Origin: DATCYX01 sp963714425
Lineage (GTDB): Bacteria > Chloroflexota > Anaerolineae > Anaerolineales > UBA4823
Assembly (NCBI GenBank): GCA_963714425.1
Contig: CAVQOI010000010.1
Coordinates: 248,001-312,000 of the forward strand
Direction: 5' to 3'
Length of the DNA: 64,000 nt
Part shown: positions 18,441-27,489 of the stretch, piece after piece
How the letters are laid out: every line of letters starts with the position of its first letter
How positions within the stretch are numbered: position 1 is the stretch's first letter
Position numbers and translations under genes: made by a program
The notes under the pieces: generated by a model
Databases searched by the model: none
What the model was told of the DNA's origin: nothing
Seen by the model: only the letters and a program-made list of their open reading frames with translations

Positions 18441-19126
18441 AAAGCATCCTCGATCGGAGTAAGATCGCCCGCCGGGCGACCCTTTCGAATATTGCCAGCG
18501 TCTCGGGCTTGATGATCTTGCTTGCCAGCGTGCTCATCCCGCTTTTCCGGGTGGAGCTCATGCTCTACGCCAACCTGCTCCTGGTGACCGGCTTGGGCGT
18601 GGCGATGACCGGCATCTACTTTGCCAATCGCTGGGTGAAGAAGCCCCGCCCTGAGACCAGCCTGGATGGTGCGCTCAAGTCGTTGAGCAACGCCCACCAG
18701 CTCTACCATTACCCTGCATTGGGATGCGATCACGTGCTGCTTACTCCCAACGGGGTGGTGGCATTGGAAACGGTGAACCTGGCTGGGCAGTTCACCTATA
18801 CCAACGGGCGCTGGAAAGAGCAGATCAGCATCGGCAGAGCGCTGCGCTACATCGTTGAGGAGCACCTGGGTAATCCGGTGAAGAGCGCAGAACGGGCTGT
18901 GCAGGACCTTAAGAAGAAGCTGTCCCAGGAATTGGGGGACGAACATCCTGTCCCCGTAAAGGCTGTAGTGGTCTTCACCCATCCTGCCGCCCGGCTGAAG
19001 GTCGAAGGCTCGCCGCTGCCGGTGTGCACCATCGATAAGCTGCGCAAGCACGTACAATTCCAGGGCGCTAAGCTGGATAAGGCGCATTACGACCAGGTTG
19101 CAGCTTACCTGGAAAGCAAGGTCTGA
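18437..19126 (+). CDS. Membrane-anchored NERD-like domain protein
   Basis: 229 residues. Two membrane helices (about residues 20-65) are followed by a domain resembling NERD: DHVLLTPNGVVALETVNLAG. In nuclease-related NERD domains this strand usually carries E-x-K; here the third position is Val (ETV), so nuclease activity is doubtful. The C-terminal part is charged. The gene overlaps the FGGY kinase by 4 bp. It is followed by about 290 bp (19127-19412) with only short hairpins, such as 7-bp arms of GTTCTCA/TGAGAAC near 19265-19290. Confidence 0.6.
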   Translation: MKSILDRSKIARRATLSNIASVSGLMILLASVLIPLFRVELMLYANLLLVTGLGVAMTGIYFANRWVKKPRPETSLDGALKSLSNAHQLYHYPALGCDHVLLTPNGVVALETVNLAGQFTYTNGRWKEQISIGRALRYIVEEHLGNPVKSAERAVQDLKKKLSQELGDEHPVPVKAVVVFTHPAARLKVEGSPLPVCTIDKLRKHVQFQGAKLDKAHYDQVAAYLESKV

Positions 19127-19412
19127 CGGGAGCGAATAAATGCCTTTTTACCTGGACACGGCCCAGGTTTCGTAGGCGCGACGGGCGGCTGAATTGGGCT
19201 GGGTGAGGGGAATCACCACATTGTGTGGGGCTATGCGCGCTTGAGATTGCTGTTCTAGGCAATCGGTTCTCATCACGACAGGTGAGAACGCTGCACTGCC
19301 TGTAGCGGCTTGCAGACAGTTCGCCTCTGCAGTGTCTACGCTGTAAGCGCACCAAGCGCGGCCGGCGGGTTATTAATATTCGATCGCTCAGTCAGGTTGC
19401 TATTTTCGTGAT

Positions 19413-19775
19413 CTAGCGTGCGAACAGCGAGCCGAGACCCCACATAGCCCCGCCAAATAACGCCGCGATCGCGATCCAGGCAAGCACACCGATGATGAGG
19501 AAGAGGATGCCCGCCGGGATGGCAGCGATGCTCCATTTGAGGATGAAGCCCACCATGGACCAGAAAGGCATCTTGATGTTGGTCACAAATACATCCATCG
19601 CCTCAGCCGTAGATCTTCGCGACTGGGCAGACAGGCGAGCGACGCTCTCATGCAACCTGGCTTGCCTGTCCTGCAGGTGGGTCAGCGTGGCGCTTACCTG
19701 GCGAAGAAGAAGGACCTGCTCTTGTAGCAGTTCCGTGGGGTTTTTGGATTGAATGTCATGATCAGGTTGGTCCAT
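19413..19775 (-). CDS. Small membrane protein with N-terminal coiled coil
   Basis: 120 residues from ATG at 19775, which has AAAGGAGG just upstream; a longer in-frame extension lacks any ribosome site and reads as non-coding. Residues about 10-60 form a Gln/Leu/Arg-rich coiled coil. A long hydrophobic stretch (about 75-115) gives one or two membrane helices. I recognise no family. It could be a membrane-tethered scaffold. Confidence 0.7.
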   Translation of the reverse strand: MDQPDHDIQSKNPTELLQEQVLLLRQVSATLTHLQDRQARLHESVARLSAQSRRSTAEAMDVFVTNIKMPFWSMVGFILKWSIAAIPAGILFLIIGVLAWIAIAALFGGAMWGLGSLFAR

Positions 19776-20022
19776 AATGCCTCCTTTATTATTTGCTGGC
19801 TGTGACGGTGGAACAATGGCGAATTGGATCTCCCTGCCCGCGAGTTTTAGCCGATGGTAGAGTAGCAGGCACCGAAAGGCAGGGGTGTTCCTGGATTGCA
19901 AGAGATGCAACCAGGGGTTTTCTGACTTTAGCCCCTTATCAAAGAGATTTAACCCGGTCTCGTTTGTATTATATATCAGGTTAGGGGGTAGATGATGCGT
20001 AAATAATTGGATTTGGCTGAGC

Positions 20023-20151
20023 TCAAGACCAACCTTTGGGAAGGGCGACATCTACCGCGTATCCGGCTTCGGTTAGCCCCTGGCGGATGAATTGGCCCAA
20101 GTCGGGTTCATCTTCAACGAAGAGAATGCGTATGATCTCATTATGGCACAC
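20023..20151 (-). pseudogene. Remnant of a response-regulator receiver domain
   Basis: A 42-codon minus-strand frame encodes IIRILFVEDEPDLG followed by QFIRQGLTEAGYAVDVA. This is the first beta-alpha-beta unit of an OmpR-type receiver with its acidic pair (ED before E). It then ends at TGA (20023-20025), before the phosphoacceptor Asp. It lies in the 535-bp gap upstream of the histidine kinase. The rest of 19776-20310 shows nothing else recognisable. I read it as the decayed remains of an older two-component gene. Confidence 0.65.
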
Positions 20152-20310
20152 AATTCTACGACAGGAGTAAGATCATCATCCCGGCGTGGGGCAACGGAAA
20201 CCCGCGCTAGCCACTCGATCATCTTGTATCGAGATATTATTGGTTACAATACATCGATATAATTGGACAAATTTCCGTGAGGCGAGACGAAAATCGTACG
20301 ATGAATCATT

Positions 20311-22383
20311 ATGACTGACCTAGGGAATACCTCTGTAAAATACATATCGCCTGGGGTTCTCAATTTTGGTGAGGCGCGTATGGCCTTGCTTGATATCGAA
20401 GCCGGGTTTTGGAGTATCCGCCGCCAATTAGAAGCGCTCATTGGCAACCGGTTGACCAACAATGTGCTGCAGCAAGCCGGAGCGAACGGTGGGGCTTCTT
20501 TTGCGGAGTCTTTGGGTACCTCAAAAGACATTACCCAGCAAGGTCGTCTCTTTGCGAGCTGTGTGCAAGCATATCAGACCGCAGGGTTCGGTAAGTATGA
20601 CATTGCAGAAGCGCAATGGCCGATCGGGCGCGTAATCATTCGAGCGCAGGATGCATTTGAGGCTTGGATGATGCGTCAACATGAACAACGTGTGGATGAT
20701 CCGGTTTGCGCTTATACCGCTGGGGTGTTAGTTGGTTTTATCAATGTGATCAGCGACCGGCGCGATGTGGTTTGTATTGAACGTCATTGTCAGGCGCTGG
20801 GAGACGAGGCCTGTGAGTTTGAGTTACTTCCAGCCGCAGAGGTCGATGAGCAGTCTGTTGTGGCATTCACGCCTGACCCAAAACTAGGCCGCCAAATCAA
20901 CTTGCTAGAAATACTCTTCGAGCGTATGCCGATGGGGATCGCCGTTCTTGATCGCGAGTACCGCATACAGCGCTACAATCCCACCTGGGTGGATTATTCT
21001 AAAACGTATTCCCCGCCATCGGCTGCCCTTCTTGCACCTGGCGTAGGTTACTTCGAGCACCTGCCCGGCACCGAATCCATGGTCCTCCCCTTGTTTGACC
21101 GCACGCTGGACGGCGAGACAGTCCGACAAAATAGTGTGCGCCTGGAATCAGAAGGGATTGTGACCTATTGGGATATCGTCCTGGCTCCGTTGGTCGAGAA
21201 CGATAAGGTAGTCGGCATTCTGAGTGTATCCGTAGACGCCACAGAACGAGAAGAAGCCAAGCAAAATCTCGAGCAGCGCGTTGTAGACCGTACGCGTGAT
21301 CTGCAAATGTTGCTGGATGTTGCTGCGGCGACCAATCATTCGCTAAACTTAGATGAAATGCTGGAGACCACCCTGGATCTACTGGTTACTTTAATTGGCG
21401 CCTCACGGGTTGGCGTGATGATAAAAGATGAGGCTTCAGGCGAGCTGGAAGCGCGCATGATCAGGCCTGCCCAGACGATCTCTCCCGAGGATCTTGAGCA
21501 AATCATGCCAGCCTGCGAAGCAGTCGCTGATAGCGATGAACCATTGTTTGTAGTCCCGGGTACTGAACAGAGATTCGTGGAACCGGGCGCGTTGCTCCCT
21601 CTTCGGGTGCAAGATCGAACCTTAGGTGTGCTGGTGATCGTCGGGATGGAAGGCGAGCAGTTTAGTCCAGAACAACAAAGGCTGTTGAGATCCATTGCCG
21701 ATCAGCTGGGGGTTGCCGTTGAAAATGCCCGTCTGTACAAGCAGGTAGAGCAGGCTGCTGTCACAATGGAACGCAGCCGCCTGGCCCGCGACCTGCACGA
21801 TGCCGTGACTCAAACCCTGTTCTCAGCTAGTTTAGTCGCCGAGGTGCTCCCCAAACTTTGGGAAAAAGATCCAGATGAGGGTCGACGGCGATTAGAAGAA
21901 ATCCGGCAACTAACCCGCGGCGCGCTGTCCGAAATGCGCACTTTGCTGCTGGAATTACGACCAGCCGCATTGGTTGATACCGATTTAGGGGATTTGATCA
22001 GCCACCTGATAAATGCATTCATTGCCCGCACACGCCTTACAGTGGAATACAAAAAAGAAGTAGATGGGAACCCGCCTCCTGCAGTCAAAGAAGTCTTCTA
22101 CAGGGTGGCTCAAGAGGCCTTTGCGAATATTGCCAAACACGCCGAAGCCACAAAGGTCTCAGCGAATCTCGCCTGCCAAAGCGAATATGTAGAATTGATC
22201 ATCAAAGACAATGGATGCGGTTTCAATCCGGTTGAGGTCTCTGCTGACCATCTCGGTTTGGGGATCATGGAAGAACGCGCCCATGGCATCCAAGCTAATT
22301 TAATCATAGACAGCCAACGCGACCAGGGATCGACAATCCAACTCACCTGGGAGTTAGCCAAAATGGAGCCTAAAAATGAGTGA
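20311..22383 (+). CDS. Sensor histidine kinase: XylR_N/V4R-PAS-GAF-HisKA_3-HATPase_c
   Basis: 690 residues, no membrane helices. The N-terminal about 195 residues match the XylR_N plus V4R hydrocarbon/small-molecule sensing module (ending CQALGDEACEFELLP). Then come a PAS domain (about 205-320), a coiled-coil linker, a GAF domain (about 345-480), the HisKA_3 box MERSRLARDLHDAVTQTLF with phosphoacceptor His near 496, and an HATPase domain with IIKDNGCGF and GLGIMEERA. It is a cytoplasmic NarL-class kinase. It overlaps its response regulator by 8 bp. The sensor half suggests an aromatic or lipophilic ligand, by family analogy only. Confidence 0.88.
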   Translation: MTDLGNTSVKYISPGVLNFGEARMALLDIEAGFWSIRRQLEALIGNRLTNNVLQQAGANGGASFAESLGTSKDITQQGRLFASCVQAYQTAGFGKYDIAEAQWPIGRVIIRAQDAFEAWMMRQHEQRVDDPVCAYTAGVLVGFINVISDRRDVVCIERHCQALGDEACEFELLPAAEVDEQSVVAFTPDPKLGRQINLLEILFERMPMGIAVLDREYRIQRYNPTWVDYSKTYSPPSAALLAPGVGYFEHLPGTESMVLPLFDRTLDGETVRQNSVRLESEGIVTYWDIVLAPLVENDKVVGILSVSVDATEREEAKQNLEQRVVDRTRDLQMLLDVAAATNHSLNLDEMLETTLDLLVTLIGASRVGVMIKDEASGELEARMIRPAQTISPEDLEQIMPACEAVADSDEPLFVVPGTEQRFVEPGALLPLRVQDRTLGVLVIVGMEGEQFSPEQQRLLRSIADQLGVAVENARLYKQVEQAAVTMERSRLARDLHDAVTQTLFSASLVAEVLPKLWEKDPDEGRRRLEEIRQLTRGALSEMRTLLLELRPAALVDTDLGDLISHLINAFIARTRLTVEYKKEVDGNPPPAVKEVFYRVAQEAFANIAKHAEATKVSANLACQSEYVELIIKDNGCGFNPVEVSADHLGLGIMEERAHGIQANLIIDSQRDQGSTIQLTWELAKMEPKNE

Positions 22384-23020
22384 CGCTAAACCCATTCGTG
22401 TAATGCTGGTCGATGACCATGCCGTAGTGCGCAGCGGCCTGGGTGCTTTTCTGTTGGCATACGATGATTTCGAACTGGTGGGGGAAGCTTCGAGTGGCGA
22501 ACAAGCCGTTCAATCTTGCCAGCAATTAGGTCCGGACGTCGTTTTGATGGATTTAGTGATGCCAGGGATGGATGGGGCTACCGCTACACGCTTGATCCGG
22601 GAGAAATGTCCCCAAATCCAGGTAATCGCCCTGACCAGTTTTAAGGAAAGGGAACTGGTGGAAGGCGCTTTGAAGGCTGGTGCAATCGGCTATTTACTCA
22701 AAGATGTCTCTGCTGAGGAAATTGCCAACGCCATCCGTTTCGCAGCAGCTGGTAAACCGACCCTTTCCAGTGAAGCTGCCCAGGTGCTGATCCAGGCCAC
22801 TCGAACACCAGCAGAAAAACCCGGCTTCAACCTGACCGAACGAGAGCGTGAAGTTTTAGCTCTCATGGTGGATGGATTGAACAACAACCAGATTGCCGAT
22901 GCTCTGGTGGTGAGTGTTTCAACTTCCAAATTTCATGTCAGCAGTATTCTTTCTAAATTGGGGGTTACCAGCCGCACTGAAGCTGTTGCGGTAGCACTCC
23001 AAAACGGCCTGGTCAAGTGA
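22376..23020 (+). CDS. NarL/FixJ-family response regulator
   Basis: 214 residues. Receiver domain with acidic pair Asp13-Asp14 (LVDDHAVVRSG), phosphoacceptor Asp59 (VVLMDLVMPGMDG) and switch residues in IALTSFKERE. The C-terminal LuxR-type HTH (about 148-208) carries NLTEREREVLALMVDGLNN. Translation is coupled to the upstream kinase through an 8-bp overlap, so it is the probable cognate partner. A strong terminator follows. Confidence 0.94.
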   Translation: MSDAKPIRVMLVDDHAVVRSGLGAFLLAYDDFELVGEASSGEQAVQSCQQLGPDVVLMDLVMPGMDGATATRLIREKCPQIQVIALTSFKERELVEGALKAGAIGYLLKDVSAEEIANAIRFAAAGKPTLSSEAAQVLIQATRTPAEKPGFNLTEREREVLALMVDGLNNNQIADALVVSVSTSKFHVSSILSKLGVTSRTEAVAVALQNGLVK

Positions 23021-23053
23021 CCAGGATTTAATATCGACCTTCGAATAGCTAAG

Positions 23054-23096
23054 AAACTCCCCGCCCAGCGGATGTGCTTGGGGAGTTTTTGTTTTA
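23054..23096 (+). terminator. Rho-independent terminator after the two-component pair
   Basis: AAACTCCCC (23054-23062) pairs with GGGGAGTTT (23080-23088) and is followed by TTGTTTT. It lies just after the response-regulator stop codon. Its loop (GCGGATGTGCTT-like) resembles that of the terminator at 27373-27410. Confidence 0.85.
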
Positions 23097-23127
23097 AACT
23101 TCTGTCACAAACACGAAGGAAACAGTT

Positions 23128-23487
23128 ATGAAATCGATTTTTTTAGCAGAAAGCGAAAATCATGTTAGAGGCGCGCTGCGTTTGTTAATCGAATATCAAC
23201 CGGGAATGCAGGTGGTTGGTGAAGCTGACCATACTGAGAGCCTGCTGGCACAGGTTTGCGTACAGCCTCCTGATGTGATTTTGTTGGATTGGAATTTGCA
23301 CGGAATCCACCCCCAAAGGTTGATCCGGGCTCTCCGAGAGCACTGCCCGAACACCCAACTCATAGCAACCAGTGTCAAACCTGAGCATAAAATGTCTTCG
23401 GAAGAATGGGGGGTGGATGGCTTTCTCTCAAAGCAGCTTCCGCCGGAGGCTTTCATTTCTGCTTTGGATGCCCTCCTCTCAAAATGA
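23128..23487 (+). CDS. Single-domain response-regulator receiver
   Basis: 119 residues, receiver domain only. Asp54 (VILLDWNL) is the likely phosphoacceptor. Thr/Ser in IATSVK and Lys102 (FLSKQLPPEAF) match the switch positions. The acidic pair is replaced by Glu8 and Glu10 (FLAESEN), which is unusual and may weaken Mg2+ binding. It overlaps the glycosyltransferase start by 4 bp (ATGA). It may act as a phosphate sink or protein-interaction switch for the kinase just upstream. Confidence 0.82.
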   Translation: MKSIFLAESENHVRGALRLLIEYQPGMQVVGEADHTESLLAQVCVQPPDVILLDWNLHGIHPQRLIRALREHCPNTQLIATSVKPEHKMSSEEWGVDGFLSKQLPPEAFISALDALLSK

Positions 23488-24743
23488 ACATCACCATCTT
23501 CGCTGCAGGTTCACGAGGCGATATCCAGCCCTGCATCGTCTTGGGGAGAGGGCTGCAACAGGCAGGGTATCGTGTCCGCCTGGCAGCTCCCGAAAACTTT
23601 GCCAGTTTCATACAGGAGCAAGGTGTAGGATTTTATCCATTGCGCGGAGATGTCCAGCAAATTATGGCGAGCGACACCGGTCGAAGGTTCATGGAGACGA
23701 GCGGCGCCAATCCTATCAAGTCGATCCCTGCTATCAGGACAATGATTGCCCCGGTTGTTATGAGCATGGCAGAGGATGCATACGCAGCATGCAGTGATGC
23801 GGACGCATTAATTTGCTTGGGTGTTTTCAGTGCTTTCGGACAATCCATCGCCGAAGCGCTAAGCATTCCGATTATCCATGTTGAGCCGACTCCACTGCTT
23901 CCCACGAGGGCTTTCCCGGCGCCGTCTTGGCCTATACAGAGGGATTTGGGTGGGGTGCATAACTTCACATCTGGCATGGCGATGCTCCAGGTTGTCTGGC
24001 TGTGGTACCGTCCTTTCGTGAATGATTTCAGGAGACGCCTGGGGTTGCCACCATATACTGCCGCTCGTTACTACAGGGCAATGAGATCGACGCCCATGCT
24101 GAGTGCGTATAGCCCCAAAATCATCCCGCACCCGGTAGATTGGCCAGACAACGTACACGTCACTGGTTACTTACTGGATACTCAGGTGGACTGGCAGCCA
24201 TCGGCTGACCTGCAAGCGTTTTTGGATGAAGGCGATCCACCTGTCTATATCGGCTTTGGCAGCATGGCTGGCAACAACCCGGAACAGCTTGCCAGTCTCA
24301 CCTTGGAGGCGCTCGCAAGGAGCGGCCAACGGGGGCTTCTGCTCACAGGATGGGGCGGCTTGCGCACTGAATTGGTTCCAGGCAATGTGTTCGTGGTGGA
24401 TGCCGCGCCCCACAGTTGGCTGTTCCCGCGCATGGCGGCTGTGGTGCATCATGGCGGTGCAGGGACGACTGCAGAAGGGCTGCGCGCTGGTGTGCCTGCA
24501 GTGATTGTACCCTTTGTCTTCGACCAACCCTTCTGGGGAGCACGGATCAAAGCATTGGGCCTGGGACCGGATCCAATACCGCAAAAGACCCTGACCGCTG
24601 ACCGTTTAGCCGACGCGATCAAAATCGCAGTTACAGACCAGGGTATGAAGCAACGTGCCATTTCATGCGGAGTAGCCATACGTGCTGAAAATGGTACAGA
24701 CAACGCTGTGAAATTCGTCCGACGATATATCGGAGAACCCTGA
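23484..24743 (+). CDS. GT1/GT28-type glycosyltransferase (sterol or macrolide glucosyltransferase-like)
   Basis: 419 residues from ATG at 23484. This start is chosen because the protein then opens with the canonical MNITIFAAGSRGDIQP glycine-rich loop and is coupled to the previous stop; a longer frame from 23406 adds nonsense. The C-terminal nucleotide-sugar site includes VVHHGGAGTTAEGLRAGVP and the PFVFDQPFWG segment. It probably moves a sugar from a UDP donor to a lipid or small hydrophobic acceptor. No signal peptide; likely cytoplasmic or peripheral. Confidence 0.88.
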   Translation: MNITIFAAGSRGDIQPCIVLGRGLQQAGYRVRLAAPENFASFIQEQGVGFYPLRGDVQQIMASDTGRRFMETSGANPIKSIPAIRTMIAPVVMSMAEDAYAACSDADALICLGVFSAFGQSIAEALSIPIIHVEPTPLLPTRAFPAPSWPIQRDLGGVHNFTSGMAMLQVVWLWYRPFVNDFRRRLGLPPYTAARYYRAMRSTPMLSAYSPKIIPHPVDWPDNVHVTGYLLDTQVDWQPSADLQAFLDEGDPPVYIGFGSMAGNNPEQLASLTLEALARSGQRGLLLTGWGGLRTELVPGNVFVVDAAPHSWLFPRMAAVVHHGGAGTTAEGLRAGVPAVIVPFVFDQPFWGARIKALGLGPDPIPQKTLTADRLADAIKIAVTDQGMKQRAISCGVAIRAENGTDNAVKFVRRYIGEP

Positions 24744-24770
24744 GTACGTTTAGGGTAGGGAGCCTGATCG

Positions 24771-25556
24771 ATGAAAACAACCCATGATCTTCATACTGTT
24801 CTACCATATCCCAGGAACCGGCTTTTAATGGTCGATGGTGGACAGATGGGACTAAAGAAGCATACCGTGCATGGGATGGTTGAGTTCGACATTACCAAGG
24901 CTCGTGAAGCCATTCGCCAACATAAGGCTCAAACGGGCGAAGCCCTATCCTTTGCGGCGTTCTTCTTAGCCTGTCTCGGAAAGGTGATCGACCAGGATAA
25001 GCAGATGCACGCCTATCGGAACTGGCGCAACCAGCTTATCATCTTTGATGAAGTGGATGTGAACATGCTGTTCGAGGTTGAAGTGGATGGCAAGAAGACC
25101 ATCCGGCCTCATATCCTGAGAGGGGTAAACAAGAAGAGCATTCGAGAGATCCATGATGAAATCCGGGCGTTCCAAAAAAAACACCAAAGCAGCCAGGAAT
25201 TGAAGTTTATCGAATGGTTTGTACGGCTGCCCGGATTTGTCAGGCGATTATTCTTTTGGGCTCTTTTTAAGAATCCGCAGCTGCTCAAAAATTATTACGG
25301 TACAGTGCTGGTGACTTCGGTTGGGATGTTTGGGACTGGCAGTGGGTGGGGAATTCCGGTTCCCAACCACTCCCTCCAGCTCACCCTTGGTGGAATAGGC
25401 GAGAAACCGGGTGTGGTAGATCATCGGGTAGAAGTGCGCAAATATCTGAGTGTCACCGTTAGTTTTGATCATGATGTTATCGATGGCGCTCCGGCAGCGC
25501 GGTTCATACAGCGATTAAAGAAACGGATCGAGAGCGGTTATGGGCTGTGCGACTAA
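24771..25556 (+). CDS. Free-standing 2-oxo acid dehydrogenase E2-type acyltransferase domain
   Basis: 261 residues matching only the catalytic domain of dihydrolipoamide acyltransferases, with no lipoyl or E1/E3-binding domain. The active-site segment SFDHDVIDGAPAARF holds the CAT-superfamily H-x-x-x-D-G motif. FGTGSGWGIPVP and KYLSVTVSF are also family-like. Stand-alone members are known but poorly characterised. The acyl donor and acceptor are unknown. It sits 27 bp after the glycosyltransferase and may act in the same lipid or natural-product modification. Confidence 0.78.
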   Translation: MKTTHDLHTVLPYPRNRLLMVDGGQMGLKKHTVHGMVEFDITKAREAIRQHKAQTGEALSFAAFFLACLGKVIDQDKQMHAYRNWRNQLIIFDEVDVNMLFEVEVDGKKTIRPHILRGVNKKSIREIHDEIRAFQKKHQSSQELKFIEWFVRLPGFVRRLFFWALFKNPQLLKNYYGTVLVTSVGMFGTGSGWGIPVPNHSLQLTLGGIGEKPGVVDHRVEVRKYLSVTVSFDHDVIDGAPAARFIQRLKKRIESGYGLCD

Positions 25557-25589
25557 ACAATATTTCAGCGAAGGAATTGGAATACAACC

Positions 25590-26444
25590 ATGAACAATAC
25601 CTCTGCTTTAAAATGGCTGGTCCCTTTGATTATCATCCTGACCCTGGCCGCTGTGCTGGCAGGTCTGTGGCCTGCTGAAGGTCAGCCGTATCCATTGACC
25701 AACTTTCGCGGCGAAGAGGTGACCATCAACGCACGCGGCCTATACTATTGGGATACGTTCAGCTCCGTTGCCCAAATGCAGGCCAACGACCTGGTCATGC
25801 TCGTTCTTGGCTTGCCGCTGCTGGCAATTTCTGCATGGCTGACCATGCGCGGCTCTCTACGCGGGCGCTTGCTGCTAACTGGCACGCTGGGCTTTGTTCT
25901 ATATACCTACATCACGATGTGTTTTGGCGCGGCTTACAACAAGCTCTTCCTGGTATATGTGGCTTTGTTCAGTTTGAGCCTTTTCGCCTTTATCCTGAGC
26001 ATGATGTCTTTTGACCTGAAGACGCTCCGTGCACACTTTTCCGAGAAACTGCCGCGCCGGGGCATTGCCTCCTTGCTCTTTTTCGCGGCTGCCTTTCTCG
26101 CACTGGCCTGGCTGGGGCGGATCGCTCCGACGGTCTTGCAGGATCAACCCCCAATACTGGAAAACGTCACCAGCATGTTCATCCAGGCTATGGACCTGGG
26201 GATCATCGTGCCCTTGTGCGTGCTCGCTGGCATATTGCTCTTGCGCCAGGAGCCCTGGGGCTACCTGCTGGCCTCTGTCGGGCTGATGAAATTCCTCACC
26301 ATGGGCATCGCTGTCAGCGTGATGGGTCTCAACATGGCCCGGGTGGGCGTGCCCATCAGTGTTGTTGAATTAGTCGTCTTCAATACCATTACCCTGGCCA
26401 ACCTGGTAATGGTGGCATTGCTGCTCAAGAATATCAAAGCATGA
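25590..26444 (+). CDS. Polytopic membrane protein of unknown function
   Basis: 284 residues with about eight hydrophobic helices. A soluble stretch (about residues 30-60, NFRGEEVTINARGLYYWDT) after helix 1 is probably extracytoplasmic. I recognise no family or catalytic motif. It lies 33 bp after the acyltransferase on the same strand and is probably cotranscribed with it. Confidence 0.75.
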   Translation: MNNTSALKWLVPLIIILTLAAVLAGLWPAEGQPYPLTNFRGEEVTINARGLYYWDTFSSVAQMQANDLVMLVLGLPLLAISAWLTMRGSLRGRLLLTGTLGFVLYTYITMCFGAAYNKLFLVYVALFSLSLFAFILSMMSFDLKTLRAHFSEKLPRRGIASLLFFAAAFLALAWLGRIAPTVLQDQPPILENVTSMFIQAMDLGIIVPLCVLAGILLLRQEPWGYLLASVGLMKFLTMGIAVSVMGLNMARVGVPISVVELVVFNTITLANLVMVALLLKNIKA

Positions 26445-26572
26445 CCCTGGTGGTTCTGCAGCAACATCTGAGGAGCAACTTGGCAGCTATCCGGTTGCAT
26501 TTCGTTGGCAAAAAAATCTGATCACTTGACCAACAGTGTTTCAACAGCATCTGGCCAGGAGGCCAGCTCAAA

Positions 26573-27298
26573 ATGTCAAATTCTTCTGACCGCTGGCCTT
26601 GGATCATGCTTGTGCTGCGCACGGTAATTTTCGCTGTCTTCCAGGCTCTCATCGCAGGAATATATTTCATTCAGGGAGTGCCTGCCGCATGGGAGTCATC
26701 AACGGGTTGGTGGCCGATCACAGCTGCGCTGGGCAGCCTGGTGGTGATCGCATTGCTCATCTGGCTTTACCAGCGAGAAGGTCAGCGTTATTGGAGTATT
26801 TTCCATTTCCAGCGCAAGACTATCGGCATCGATTTGCTCACGAGCCTGGGGATTTTGGTGATCACGATTCCAGTTGCCATGCTGCCAAATGTGATTCTGT
26901 CTAAGGCGTTGTTTGGCGACCAACAGGTTGCACTTGATTTGCTCATTCGCCCGCTGCCACTTTGGGCTGTTGCGATCAGCTTGACACTTTTTCCAATTTC
27001 CATCGCCCTTTCAGAGTTGCCAAACTACTTTGCTTATGCCTTACCACGTCTTGAAGCCCAAACGAAGCGTGCGTGGTTGGCGGTTGGTCTGACATCTTTC
27101 TGGCTGGCTGCCCAGCATATCAGCTTGCCATTCTTGCCGGATCTCCGCTTCATGATCTGGCGTCTGGTCATGTTCCTGCCGTTTGCCCTCATGCTGGCGG
27201 TCATCTTGCGCTGGCGTTTGCGTCTGCTGCCGTACCTGGTGGTTATTCACGGGCTGCTGGATCTATCGACTGCCTTGCTGGTGCTGAGCATTTCCTGA
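26573..27298 (+). CDS. CPBP-like intramembrane protease homologue, divergent
   Basis: 241 residues with about seven membrane helices. Weak CPBP/Rce1 motifs are present: SELPNYFAY (one Glu where EE is usual, and no Arg), FWLAAQH (His182) and VVIHGLLDLS (His and Asp). The loss of EExxxR suggests an inactive or altered enzyme. It is the first of four CPBP-type proteins between 26.5 and 35.5 kb. The assignment is by motif spacing and topology. Confidence 0.55.
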   Translation: MSNSSDRWPWIMLVLRTVIFAVFQALIAGIYFIQGVPAAWESSTGWWPITAALGSLVVIALLIWLYQREGQRYWSIFHFQRKTIGIDLLTSLGILVITIPVAMLPNVILSKALFGDQQVALDLLIRPLPLWAVAISLTLFPISIALSELPNYFAYALPRLEAQTKRAWLAVGLTSFWLAAQHISLPFLPDLRFMIWRLVMFLPFALMLAVILRWRLRLLPYLVVIHGLLDLSTALLVLSIS

Positions 27299-27372
27299 AA
27301 TTCAACGAGAACCGATCCTGCAGCCTGCCCACCTGACCAGGTTCAGGTCTCATCCCCTGACCAGTCCTAAAT

Positions 27373-27410
27373 CCCCCCAGTTCGCTGATGTGTCCAAGGG
27401 GGTTTTCTTT
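27373..27410 (+). terminator. Rho-independent terminator
   Basis: CCCCC (27374-27378) pairs with GGGGG (27398-27402), followed by TTTTCTTTT. It ends the 23.1-27.3 kb gene run. The rest of the 27299-27489 gap holds only the ribosome site of the next gene. Confidence 0.75.
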
Positions 27411-27489
27411 TATCCTGTAAGCGTTCTTCCCCTCGCTCATCAGCGGCATGGTTTGAACCATCACAACTCACAATACAGGAGAAATCACA

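Noticed and set aside
23406..23483. N-terminal extension of the glycosyltransferase
   Set aside because: It overlaps the lone receiver in another frame and hides the canonical MNITIFAAGSRGD start.
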